NCBI GenBank assembly: GCA_031551725.1
Contig: JAVBNF010000057.1
Location: forward strand, 1-64,000
DNA: 64,000 bases
From: JAVBNF01 sp031551725
GTDB lineage: Bacteria > Bacteroidota > Bacteroidia > Bacteroidales > P3
Reading direction: 5' to 3'
The notes under the pieces were generated by a model. It saw only the letters and a program-made list of their open reading frames with translations. It was not told where the DNA came from and did not search any database. The position numbers and the translations under genes were made by a program. Shown here one piece after another: positions 36,401 through 43,607 of this stretch (positions within the stretch are counted from its first letter, which is position 1; the number at the start of each line of letters is the position of its first letter).

Positions 36401-39400
36401 CGTATCGATCACTTTTTTCGAAGAAATATTGGTGACAAAAATTTCGGGAGCATTTCTGCGGATATATTTTCCGGTTACGCCGCAATAAGCCACAGAATCG
36501 TTTTTAGGCTCTTTTTTAAAGCCTCCGGCACCGTCAGCCACTCTGATGGAATCGCCTGTAGGATTGAGCAAATAGTTTGTTGCGCCGGCTTTGGCGCTCA
36601 ATTCCAGCGGAAGCAGCTGCTCTTCCGGCAAAACGTAGGGCGTTGTGCCCGTAATTGTTCCGGCTTGAACGTAAATCACGTTGAAATCTTCAGGAATCAA
36701 GTCTGCCACATATTCGCCGGTCAACGTATCCGGTTTGATCACAATTTCGTATTGCCCTGCCGATGATGACACTTGGCGGATAATGGTTGTTTTCGGGGTG
36801 TACACTTTACCGTTTGCCTGCATCGTTCTCGGATGATCGATTGTTGTGCTTACCGATGCCGACGCCGGAATCAACGGCGACGTTTCTTTAAAACGGGCTT
36901 TCAGCGTAAGCGAAGATGTTCCGATGTTGTTTTTACTTAAATTGAATCCCACCTCTTTTGCCGCTTCCACCGGACCTCCTGCCACACGACCAATCACACG
37001 CACGGTAGTGTTGTCGTAAAACGGATCTGTTATCTCCAGCGGTTTGTTAAACAAATAGGTTCCCGTTGCCGGGAAACGGCCATTATTCTTGAACGTATGT
37101 CCATTTTTCTTGATTTCGATGTAATGATTCCCAATCGGCACTTCTACTTCAAACTCTCCAAAATTGTTGGTTTGAATCATATTCCCATCCTTAACCGCTA
37201 AATTCCCATCCACATAAATCATCGCGGCTTCCACCGGGAATCGGGTGTTTTCATAAAAAACCTGACCATTTACCGTAAAGGAAGAAATATCCGTAAAGTT
37301 CACTTTATTATGCACGTATGCCGACGGATCCAAAAACAAAATTTCTTCGTTCGGATCGAAAGAATGCACATCATAAGTAGGAATGATGCGATACGTGGAA
37401 CCTTCGTTGGCGTATGGAATGCCCGAAATCACGTAGTTGCCGTATTGATCGGTAATGCCGGAATACGACAGTTGGCTCTCGCTCGGCATGTCGGTCGACA
37501 AACTTGCTTTCCCACCCAGCGGATTGGCTGCAACTTTGCCGTGACGCTCGTTGGCAATACCATCGGTATATGAATAATCGTAAAATACGCCATCCACACC
37601 TTCGTCGAACTTCCAATAGCCGGCCAATCCCTCTTCATCGCCCGACAAGTAGCGCGACCAGGTGTTGGCAACCTCATTATCGGAAAGCGCTTTGGTCCAG
37701 AAACGAACCTCATCTATTTTACCAACACTCTTATAGTCAAGAATGTTAAATATGGTATCCGCATTAAAATCCGCATCCGAAATGTTTTGGGGAGTAAAGT
37801 TTTTTGTTCCCAATTTCTGACCGTCAATGTAGCAAGCAGCCGTATTTCCGGAACGCACAACCGTTACATGAAACCAATGTGGCGTTCCGTTTGTGTAAGG
37901 GACATTGTCGTAAAAATCCATTTTGCCGGATTTGTATATTTCCACTTTTACCTGACGCGTGTTGGCATTCCGGAAAACATCAATGTAAGTACTCGTTTTT
38001 GCTTTTGAAACCACAATTTTGTTGCCATCGGGCTCCCTATACGCCCAAAATTGGATGGAAAAGTTATTTTTTGTGTTAAAAATATTTTCTTTAGTGGCAA
38101 CGGTTGCAACATTACCTGCTTTGTCTTCCGTGGAATTGCGCTCCAGCGAATAACCGGAATTCAACACGTTTTCGTTGGTTGCTTTTGCACGCACTTTCAC
38201 ATTTGGAACGGCCGAACCGCCGGCAAAACTTACACGTCCGGTAACTGTTCCCGTTGAACGGCGGAAACCGATTTCGGGTTGCAAAAATGTGAGCAGCGAA
38301 TTGCCCGAACACGTAGCATAATAGCCCAGTCTGTATTCATAAATCGTGCCCGGCGCAGCATTCCTATCTTCCCAATATTTATTATCTCCTGCTATCTCGC
38401 CTTCAAAAACCTTGATCCACGCGCTGCTTCTATACGGACGGCGTTCGATGACTGTGTTTCCACCCACATTTATTTTACATTCTATAGTCACCTTATCGCT
38501 ATACAATCCTTTAGAAGCCTTGTAATTGCTAACGGTTATCGCTCCCACTCCCATTGTAACCGTGGCAACGGCCGACTCAAAATTCAGGTTGCCGCTCACA
38601 TGTTTAACCATGTATTCGAATTTGGAACAAGTGGTCAAGCCTGATGTATTTGTATAGTAAAAATGTTCCGAACCGTTGTATTGTTTTTTCGTAGCGCTTC
38701 CGGTGGCAATAGATGCAATTTCCGCCCACGGACTTTCGGAATTCGTCCGGCGATAAACTTTGTAAGTCGTGCCGGGGGTGCTGCATTTCCAATAAACATC
38801 GGTTGTTGTATTGCCGTTGTCTTTTACCGCCACATTGGTTATACGCATATCGTTGTAATTAATTGCATATCCTGCCGTTATCGAAGCAGAGGACGTCCAG
38901 CCGGTTTTGCCTTGCGGCGGACGGCTGATGCGATACGTGTACGTTTTCCCCTCCGCCAAAGCGGCATCGGTATCCGTAAATGTCAGTGTTTTGATGGTGT
39001 TATCCACAGCATCCGTTGGATAAGTAACGGTTTTGCTGATTTCTTTATACGCCCCTCCGTTTTCCGAACGCTCGATAATAAACGGCACCGAACTGTTATC
39101 TTTAAACGCTGCTTTTCCAAGGGTGTACCAAGTCAGTTTGATATGCTTGTCGGTATTTACCCGCTCGGCTTTTGCGTAGTGAGGTTGACCAAGTTTCGGT
39201 TCGAAACTAAACTTGGCGCTTTCATTTGTGTAAGAAGTGGAATTAATCATTTTCTCGTTTTTCACATAAAACGCGAAAGATGCCTCCGAGAAAAAAGAAT
39301 ACAACATCCGTTTCGTTTCCGCATCCGAATAGCCTTTATTGAGATACTGCTTAGCAAAATTTTTATCTTTCAGCTTTTCGCCGGCACTGTAGTTGTTGTC

Positions 39401-40312
39401 CACAAAATTTTTCCAGTTAAACGAAAACGTCTTACTGCCCGAAGAAATCGTTTGTATGAACTCGTATGTTTGTACGCCCAAAGTCGAACGCTCGGTAGAA
39501 CTGACAAGTGCAGCCGGCAGCGTCATGACTGTGCGGAATGTGCATTTCTGACCTTCCACCGAATCCAAGTCAAATGTTACCATATGATCATTTGCATAAG
39601 TGATGCTTTTGATTTGCGGCTTGGGAACAATGGGTGCAAAATTCATGTAATCGTAAATAAAAGCAAGTTTAACCACACCCGAACTACCGGTTGTAATCCC
39701 ACCTTCATTCGTTGTGGTATTTCCTTCCGGATTCGGCCCCCAATTATTATGACGATAATCGTCCGGCGCCCAACTAATAGCGGCTTTCAACCGTGCAAAT
39801 TTGCCATCCTTCAGAAAATCGGCCGGCAGGGTAATTTCCACAGTTGCCCATATAGCATTCTGGTTTTGACTACTCTGTCCATATACACCATTTTTGTTCG
39901 ATGGGAAATTGTACTTGCAATTATTGAACATCTCAATATTCGCCGAACGAACCCAATTTTGTGCAGGAACCGCAATAGGCGTGTTTTTCCGGCGTTCGCT
40001 CCACCAGCCATCTTGAAAATACATAGACATTAGGCGGTATTCCTTTTCTGCACCCTTCGAATCGTTGTACTGCAAATACAGATTAAAATAATCCAGCCAA
40101 TCCCATAAATCGGTCTGAAAAATGTAAGGAAAAGTTACCGATAACACTCTCGTATTCGGATTGTAAGAATACGTAATCTCACTCTTCTGAATGATTTCGT
40201 GCTTGTAAAAATTATAAGCAGAAGCGCTGTGAGATGAAATGATCAAAACGATCATTGCTGCAAGCATACGAACAGATTTATTTCGAAATGCAAAACGTAA
40301 AAATGTTTTCAT
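30488..40312 (-). CDS. Giant LamG/fibronectin-type T9SS cell-surface protein
   Basis: At 3274 aa this is the largest gene of the window. A signal peptide (about residues 1-32) is followed by fibronectin-III-like modules (about 370-580) and a first LamG/concanavalin-like domain (about 725-925, FSIQFWAYREP to GLAGYWKFDEG). Carboxypeptidase-regulatory-like beta modules follow (about 940-1100, NGQVFYENTRFPVEAAMIYVD). Two more LamG domains lie near 2190-2350 and 2395-2555. Late repeats WNWVSFSV and WNWIGYV come at about 2885 and 2970, and a T9SS sorting domain starts at VYPNPTAGKL. It is probably a surface adhesin or glycan-binding fibre. It has its own -7 box and is divergent from a membrane AraC operon. 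The sorting domain contains an in-frame GC-rich palindromic insertion. Confidence 0.85.
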   Translation of the reverse strand: MKTFLRFAFRNKSVRMLAAMIVLIISSHSASAYNFYKHEIIQKSEITYSYNPNTRVLSVTFPYIFQTDLWDWLDYFNLYLQYNDSKGAEKEYRLMSMYFQDGWWSERRKNTPIAVPAQNWVRSANIEMFNNCKYNFPSNKNGVYGQSSQNQNAIWATVEITLPADFLKDGKFARLKAAISWAPDDYRHNNWGPNPEGNTTTNEGGITTGSSGVVKLAFIYDYMNFAPIVPKPQIKSITYANDHMVTFDLDSVEGQKCTFRTVMTLPAALVSSTERSTLGVQTYEFIQTISSGSKTFSFNWKNFVDNNYSAGEKLKDKNFAKQYLNKGYSDAETKRMLYSFFSEASFAFYVKNEKMINSTSYTNESAKFSFEPKLGQPHYAKAERVNTDKHIKLTWYTLGKAAFKDNSSVPFIIERSENGGAYKEISKTVTYPTDAVDNTIKTLTFTDTDAALAEGKTYTYRISRPPQGKTGWTSSASITAGYAINYNDMRITNVAVKDNGNTTTDVYWKCSTPGTTYKVYRRTNSESPWAEIASIATGSATKKQYNGSEHFYYTNTSGLTTCSKFEYMVKHVSGNLNFESAVATVTMGVGAITVSNYKASKGLYSDKVTIECKINVGGNTVIERRPYRSSAWIKVFEGEIAGDNKYWEDRNAAPGTIYEYRLGYYATCSGNSLLTFLQPEIGFRRSTGTVTGRVSFAGGSAVPNVKVRAKATNENVLNSGYSLERNSTEDKAGNVATVATKENIFNTKNNFSIQFWAYREPDGNKIVVSKAKTSTYIDVFRNANTRQVKVEIYKSGKMDFYDNVPYTNGTPHWFHVTVVRSGNTAACYIDGQKLGTKNFTPQNISDADFNADTIFNILDYKSVGKIDEVRFWTKALSDNEVANTWSRYLSGDEEGLAGYWKFDEGVDGVFYDYSYTDGIANERHGKVAANPLGGKASLSTDMPSESQLSYSGITDQYGNYVISGIPYANEGSTYRIIPTYDVHSFDPNEEILFLDPSAYVHNKVNFTDISSFTVNGQVFYENTRFPVEAAMIYVDGNLAVKDGNMIQTNNFGEFEVEVPIGNHYIEIKKNGHTFKNNGRFPATGTYLFNKPLEITDPFYDNTTVRVIGRVAGGPVEAAKEVGFNLSKNNIGTSSLTLKARFKETSPLIPASASVSTTIDHPRTMQANGKVYTPKTTIIRQVSSSAGQYEIVIKPDTLTGEYVADLIPEDFNVIYVQAGTITGTTPYVLPEEQLLPLELSAKAGATNYLLNPTGDSIRVADGAGGFKKEPKNDSVAYCGVTGKYIRRNAPEIFVTNISSKKVIDTLFGEKELPVKNKTDVKFAIIDTAAKKYKTNNMPVFLQNEQYEVEISVYEKYTKGTVVDKVPVIDGQVTVNNNFAAIANEIFELDTAGKVKYIFTGGMPSMTGTSDPNAVNTYTKTFNIVAATGENGNIKTNWRPEDAPLKGYLLGGAVTGSNFTTRGPKNILTILRDPAGSNSNSVFENTASFTTTTDYTYALGLGYEAELGVVFGTKVSVGLGVTTEQMDSENFMGAHLETSYDFTHSNTKETQTTFSSIYSTSEDPTYVGAMADVIVGYSENIVYSEAVALGAYSDDVPVQGLINNSKVNLGNGYYIAQRSAIDVSPEFETHFLYTVAGIENKIIPDLKKLRNAMIYPPGYTQRDSNNYVYVSKVPVGHESFGEPDAYDMLEPIKPTNNFTDSVFLYNGDIKGWKDVLAANEQDKLDAINNSKPLKNVSFEAGSSYESIETNELTTTITATHEWGISGGRMADVKFMAMGVGIKSTIKETLSTDHQISSSESKQTTQAYSYRLADENPGDFLTVDIYKSPRNWGPIFRTRGGQTSCPYEGADMANYFEPDQKHVLSMATAQIEKPGLTIEPATRSNVPGNKAAIFSLVLENNSEVGADVSYVIKVNESTNPNGAVLSIDGLPIGNGREILVPFGAKTYKTLSLARTREDVFDYEDIEISLRSMCDNSYGQYHPLIEATYSITAYFVPACGEINIKSPTTNFIVNQSQMDTNNISGLKGVLPIVISDYDVNNTTLKTISLYYKSASESDDKWLLLEQYSKTPTSSQKTLQGSTITYNWKMKDAPNRTYNFKAIATGDGARASESNIINVIKDDKSPKIFGKPQPSSGVLTADADISVTYDEEIDQSLILPELNGNIQVTGLLPGYTVQHNSGLMFDGTANGAEVVDKVNLNNIFTIDFWINRPQMAQAGTIFTHGTSDNYFEVGINEADKIVVNINGTVYTSPNPLISNQIQGTWAHLGVMFDGTRLLVYVNSTVLLDDLMARPYSNMSMLRFAKNINNSNYFRGNIQEFRIWSKAMDVEDMSAYRNITLTGKETYLYANWPLDEGFGSVAKDKVRNRNARVSAAWFVDPVGKAKGIAGNGSISIPMKNIRVDDDYTVEFWFKAPAANNTASEIALLTAGGNGLTMANRRDQFNLCFRNGKLHFDANAISTKISDANYLDNKWHHVAVAVNHTGNATFYVDGVAKNYRLGNTVGGLSGANFTMGACEGQTKLYGQFDEFRYWRSYRSEELITMNMTSKLQGNEAGLTAYYPFEKNGPNATIVATDENIAKDFSTERATVNAAVEVEGVGVKSAPAIESIPFTWALNRDKLVISLTERDDYVKRMENVVLTVSVKDLYDKYGNKSAATIWTAYVSKNQLKWSESELDFKVEENNGLTFEVFVNNNSGMVQDFTITQVPSWLTASITSGKIQPRSNIKVTFTVNKSLGAGTYEQQLYLNGSLLADVLKLRVKVGALQPEWTVDPSAFSNSMSIVGQLKIDDNFSTDKEDMVAAFIGDQCVGVAHPTYMEEYDAYYLFMNIYGESSGNLVFKAWNANLGRVFPALQTSIALSFVPNSVHGSVGNPVLFSTGSNIYEQSIALRNGWNWVSFSVNDSSFTNFEKTFSSLGNSVNIVKFANAFKQHGANNTWYGSLAKVEPGKMYNIQTSAVSTLKIVGATSNPTITLDSNWNWIGYVPSQSMEINDALAGLVAMEGDIVKSQTDFAMYTGTANGWIGTLEYMQPGKGYMYKSGRRNVSFNYPVLSASQAVRPMLSKTVAKAKHWEFNPSSYQSNMTIVAIYRKDQVECGAGFEIGVFDKKGVCRGSEVLQLNPATGRYYAYLTIMGDQAGEELAVKAYKTSTQEEFIIAQRIIFTPDAAMGTDEAPYVLASGIGSKTKDGIDADFINVYPNPTAGKLMVKSEKLKYGLALSPAGGGARSAGVDIKICNTFGICVATAPFSGSETEINLSHLAAGVYFVHIETKEGIIVRKIVKQ
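30646..30724 (-). repeat. In-frame GC-rich palindromic element in a sorting-domain linker
   Basis: On the plus strand CCCCCGCGCTTCGCGC is followed by A and the perfect 16-bp palindrome CCCCCGCCGGCGGGGG (30666-30681), then the word TAACTTTTCACTTTTAACC. The whole stretch is read in frame as MVKSEKLKYGLAL followed by SPAGGGARSAGVD. Its local GC content is far above that of the neighbouring DNA. Confidence 0.75.
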
Positions 40313-40340
40313 GAAAAACCTCTTTTTTATTTTAGTAATA

Positions 40341-40348
40341 CAAAAATA
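40341..40348 (-). promoter_or_regulatory. Promoter of the giant-protein unit, -7 box TATTTTTG
   Basis: The minus-strand TATTTTTG matches TAnnTTTG, 28 nt before the ATG at 40312. The 37-bp palindrome lies 81 bp upstream of it. Confidence 0.5.
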
Positions 40349-40429
40349 ATTTATGAAAATCTTTTTACATAATTTTAAAAGTCCTTTTTACCGCGTTTTA
40401 CTATTTTTTTAGTCCGTCTGCTTGCGGAA

Positions 40430-40466
40430 GTGACAAAAAATCAAAAAAAATTTGATTTTTTGTCAC
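40430..40466. repeat. 37-bp perfect palindrome, copy 1
   Basis: The arms GTGACAAAAAATCAAA and TTTGATTTTTTGTCAC are separated by AAAAA. It lies in the divergent region between the giant protein gene and the AraC operon. Its right arm contains TTTG (40459-40462), 23 bp before the -7 box of the AraC operon, so it could overlap the -33 site. Confidence 0.9.
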
Positions 40467-40485
40467 CTATTTTTTGATTTTTTTG

Positions 40486-40493
40486 TATATTTG
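40486..40493 (+). promoter_or_regulatory. AraC operon promoter, -7 box TATATTTG
   Basis: TATATTTG matches TAnnTTTG and lies 14 nt before the ATG at 40508. The candidate -33 TTTG lies inside the 37-bp palindrome. Confidence 0.6.
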
Positions 40494-40507
40494 TAAAAAA
40501 TATTCAC

Positions 40508-40978
40508 ATGATTATAATAGCATTAAGTATTATTATTGCTTTTTCTCTGGTCATTTTGTCCATCCGTCTTGTTTCTAAAAATAAAACATCCAAAGCCATA
40601 GATCCTGTTGTTGAAGCGGAACAAACTGAAAATAAGGACAAAAAACAGTATACGAAACATAACAAATTAAAAAAGAGCGATTTTGAGGATTACATCATCA
40701 AAAATAAAGCCTTTTTGAAACCGGATATTGGTATTAAAGAAACTGCTGATCAGCTAAATACAAATCACTCAACCCTTTCAACATTCATCAAGAATACGTA
40801 CGGTGTTAATTTTGCACGCTTCATCAACACTTGCCGCCTGAAAGAATTGGAACGCTTGAGAAATTTATTGAAGAACAAAAACAAGGATATCAAACAATTA
40901 GTAACCGAATCCGGTTTTGGAAGTTACCGCAACTATTTGCGCGCCAAACAGATGGAAGAGGAAGAAGAAAATGACTAA
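40508..40978 (+). CDS. Short membrane-anchored AraC-type HTH protein
   Basis: This 156-aa protein has one N-terminal transmembrane helix (MIIIALSIIIAFSLVILSIRL), a charged linker, and an AraC-type DNA-binding domain with both helix-turn-helix segments recognisable (IKETADQLNTNHSTLSTFIK and IKQLVTESGFGSYRNYLR). The usual end of the second unit (FYRxFKKxTGxTPxxFR) is missing and replaced by the acidic tail MEEEEEND. It may act with, or antagonise, the full-length regulator encoded next. The following gene overlaps it by 8 nt, so translation is coupled. Confidence 0.8.
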   Translation: MIIIALSIIIAFSLVILSIRLVSKNKTSKAIDPVVEAEQTENKDKKQYTKHNKLKKSDFEDYIIKNKAFLKPDIGIKETADQLNTNHSTLSTFIKNTYGVNFARFINTCRLKELERLRNLLKNKNKDIKQLVTESGFGSYRNYLRAKQMEEEEEND

Positions 40979-42080
40979 TCTCGAAATCATATTTTACTAC
41001 GTCCCTGTGCTGTTCTGCTTTTTTGTAGCAGTTGCATTACTCATAAAGCCGGAAAAACAGCTTGCACAGAAATATCTCTGTGGGCTTTTTGCCATTCTCG
41101 GCAGCCTTTTGTTTTTGGGAACACTCAAAGATATTTTTATTCAAGACACAAAACTCGATCATATCATCTACTTTATCAACGTTTTATTTAACATTTTATG
41201 CGCTATTTCGGTTTTATTTTATTTCGTGGCGCTGATGCAGCCGCAAAAGCTGACCCACAAATACATCCTGTTTTTCGGCGCTTTAACGTTTTTCTACACG
41301 TTGGTAATGTGCATACCAGAACTGTTTGACCGTGCGCCGTTTATAACCGTTACCAAAGAAAATTTCAACCTTTTACTGCGACTGCTCGGTGCATTGTGTG
41401 AAATTTCACTCGAAATATACACAATTACCACTGTAACAGCAATGTATTTCCGCCACCGCCGTTTTATCCGCGAAAACTATTCGTACGAAGAAGACATCAA
41501 CTTCCGCTGGGTATTTATCAGCAACGGTGTTTTGGTTTTAGCCGCCGTGGGCAGCTGGATTTGGACGCTTAAAGGGAATACAAACTACAGCCTGTTCTTT
41601 AATTTGAATGTCCTGATTGCAGCTTGGGTGGTATTTGTACTCGGTTATAAAAACAGGCAAATTCCGCTTCCCGAAAAAACAGAATCTAAGCTAAAAGCAG
41701 ACGAACATATTTCGGTGGTTGGGCCTTCCTCACGGCAAATTCAAACGCGAGAAGCCTTGTTAAGTTATTTTGAAAAGGAAAGACCCTACCTCAACCCATC
41801 ACTCTCATTGACAGATGTTGCAGATGCAATCAGCAGTAAACCAAGCTATTTATCAAGACTGATCAATCAAGAATTCAATGTCAACTTTTATGCATTTGTA
41901 AATAATTGCCGTTTGGACTACGCTATTTTGTTGATGCGTGAACAAAAAAAGAATTTGATTATAAAGAATTTATATATGGACGCCGGTTTCAAATCGCGCA
42001 GCGTATTTTACCGCTTTTTTCACGAACGTACAGGGCTTTCGCCAAAGGTATTTCAAAAAAACATCATAAAACATAAATGA
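40971..42080 (+). CDS. Multi-TM AraC-family transcriptional regulator
   Basis: The 369-aa protein has six to seven hydrophobic segments in the first 235 residues and a C-terminal AraC DNA-binding domain (about 255-369) with SLTDVADAISSKPSYLSRLI and the second unit NLYMDAGFKSRSVFYRFF, ending TGLSPKVFQ. It is presumably a membrane-embedded sensor-regulator. I chose ATG 40971, which overlaps the previous stop by 8 nt (ATGACTAA). The next gene starts inside its stop codon (ATGA), so the three genes form a coupled operon. Confidence 0.9.
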   Translation: MTNLEIIFYYVPVLFCFFVAVALLIKPEKQLAQKYLCGLFAILGSLLFLGTLKDIFIQDTKLDHIIYFINVLFNILCAISVLFYFVALMQPQKLTHKYILFFGALTFFYTLVMCIPELFDRAPFITVTKENFNLLLRLLGALCEISLEIYTITTVTAMYFRHRRFIRENYSYEEDINFRWVFISNGVLVLAAVGSWIWTLKGNTNYSLFFNLNVLIAAWVVFVLGYKNRQIPLPEKTESKLKADEHISVVGPSSRQIQTREALLSYFEKERPYLNPSLSLTDVADAISSKPSYLSRLINQEFNVNFYAFVNNCRLDYAILLMREQKKNLIIKNLYMDAGFKSRSVFYRFFHERTGLSPKVFQKNIIKHK

Positions 42081-43591
42081 CGAAAAGAAAAATACATCTT
42101 CTTTCCACCGCTGCAATCCTGCTTGTTTTAAGCGTTTTTGCATACAAAAGCAGCTTCCTTTCAGGACCTTCCGGACGTCATGCCTGGACGCAAGCCGACC
42201 GATTGGGAATTGCACTAAACTACGCAGAGCCAAATGCCAATCTGTTCAAACCCAAATCTTTTGTCCTAAATCCGCCTTCGCCCCCACAAAAAGCACTCGA
42301 CACCTTGGAAGGCATCACGCGCATCGATTTTCCTCTGAGCGAATATCTTGCCGGATGCATTATGAATTTTTCGCATTGCAAAGAACCGGTGATATTTAGA
42401 CTGTTTACTTTAATCTTAAGTTTAATCGGACTTTTATTCTTATTCCGGCTGCTAATTACAAACAATATTCCGTTTCAAAACGCATTATTGGCAGTCTTAT
42501 TCATCTTTTCTTTACCCGTTTATATGTATTACCAGTGCAGTTTTCTGCCGGTTACGTCTGCCGCCGGACTTGCGTTTATTGCCTATTTCTACTATTTCCG
42601 CTATTTACAGGGCAAGAAATTCGCCAATTTTATAGTTGCTACTTCGTTTTTATTTACTGCCGTTTTATTTCGACTTCCCTTTATTATTCCTTTATTGGCG
42701 GTAATTGCGCAACAAGGCTTGAGCTATTTGCTAAACAAAAAAATCCAGTGGAAAGAAATTGCAGTTTTCGCATGTGTATTTGCTTTATTAATTGCTTATT
42801 ATCTGTATAACAGTCGCTTACAACAAAAATACGGAGCTATTTTTCTCTCGTCGTTTATGCACGCGGCTTCCGTTAAGGAATTTTTCTTTTTAATGGGTAA
42901 TATTCTCCGCTATCAAATGTGGCTCCGCCCGATTTTGATTATTCACATTGTTTTGATAATCTTCCTTTTAACAAACTTTTTTATTAAATATAAAGCCGGA
43001 CATAAAAACATAACGGATGTACAAAAGTTTCTGCTTATTCAAGGGGGAATTACATTTGCAGGCGGATTTTGCTATTTCATCATCATGCAACAGCAGTTTA
43101 TCCAACACGATTATTACTTTTTAGATACTTTTTTAGTCGCTTCTGTATTGATTTTGGCATTTTTATTTTCAATTGTAAATAGTCAAAATAAAAAAAGGAA
43201 TATACTTGTTCATATCTCTCTTTTTGTATTGATTTCAGTGGCTTTATTTCAATCCATCCATTTTCAAAAACGCATTTTTTCAGAAAATTTCACACCGGAT
43301 TTTGAACAAAATGTACAAGATATGCGCATTTTAATTGATAGAAATCATATCGCTTTAAGCGAAAAAATTGCGATCCCGGACGAAAATTATCCCGCAAATC
43401 TTGCTTTTTGCTATATCCGCAGGCACGGATTTGGCAATTATAACAACCTTCGGGAATACCTCCCACAGGCGGATTATATCTTGATTACACAAAAAAGTTT
43501 TGAGGAACATTTCCGCAAGGAATATCTGGAATTTCTTGATAAATTGAAGGTTGTGGATAGTTGTAAGACTGCGTTGTTGTTCCAATTATAG
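42077..43591 (+). CDS. Polytopic membrane protein resembling GT-C glycosyltransferases
   Basis: This 504-aa protein has about ten transmembrane helices and a soluble C-terminal domain of about 100 residues. A first extracytoplasmic loop with GRHAWTQADRLGIALNY and a later QQFIQHDYYFLDTF segment recall the acidic/His loop and QxxxHxYY region of GT-C (PMT/ArnT-like) glycosyltransferases. The assignment is tentative because the classic DE/DD motif is not evident. The ATG overlaps the regulator stop by 4 nt, which ties it to the two AraC genes and suggests a modification or envelope role under their control. Confidence 0.65.
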   Translation: MTKRKIHLLSTAAILLVLSVFAYKSSFLSGPSGRHAWTQADRLGIALNYAEPNANLFKPKSFVLNPPSPPQKALDTLEGITRIDFPLSEYLAGCIMNFSHCKEPVIFRLFTLILSLIGLLFLFRLLITNNIPFQNALLAVLFIFSLPVYMYYQCSFLPVTSAAGLAFIAYFYYFRYLQGKKFANFIVATSFLFTAVLFRLPFIIPLLAVIAQQGLSYLLNKKIQWKEIAVFACVFALLIAYYLYNSRLQQKYGAIFLSSFMHAASVKEFFFLMGNILRYQMWLRPILIIHIVLIIFLLTNFFIKYKAGHKNITDVQKFLLIQGGITFAGGFCYFIIMQQQFIQHDYYFLDTFLVASVLILAFLFSIVNSQNKKRNILVHISLFVLISVALFQSIHFQKRIFSENFTPDFEQNVQDMRILIDRNHIALSEKIAIPDENYPANLAFCYIRRHGFGNYNNLREYLPQADYILITQKSFEEHFRKEYLEFLDKLKVVDSCKTALLFQL

Positions 43592-43607
43592 AGAAATTCT
43601 TTCGGCT

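Noticed and set aside
38663..40033. 456-codon open frame on the plus strand, antisense to the 3274-aa gene
   Set aside because: It lies wholly opposite the giant protein gene, has Cys/Arg-rich low-quality composition and no family motif; it is a mirror of codon bias.
40508..40978. Short AraC protein as a pseudogene of the following regulator
   Set aside because: The frame is intact, has its own promoter and membrane anchor, and is translationally coupled to the next gene.
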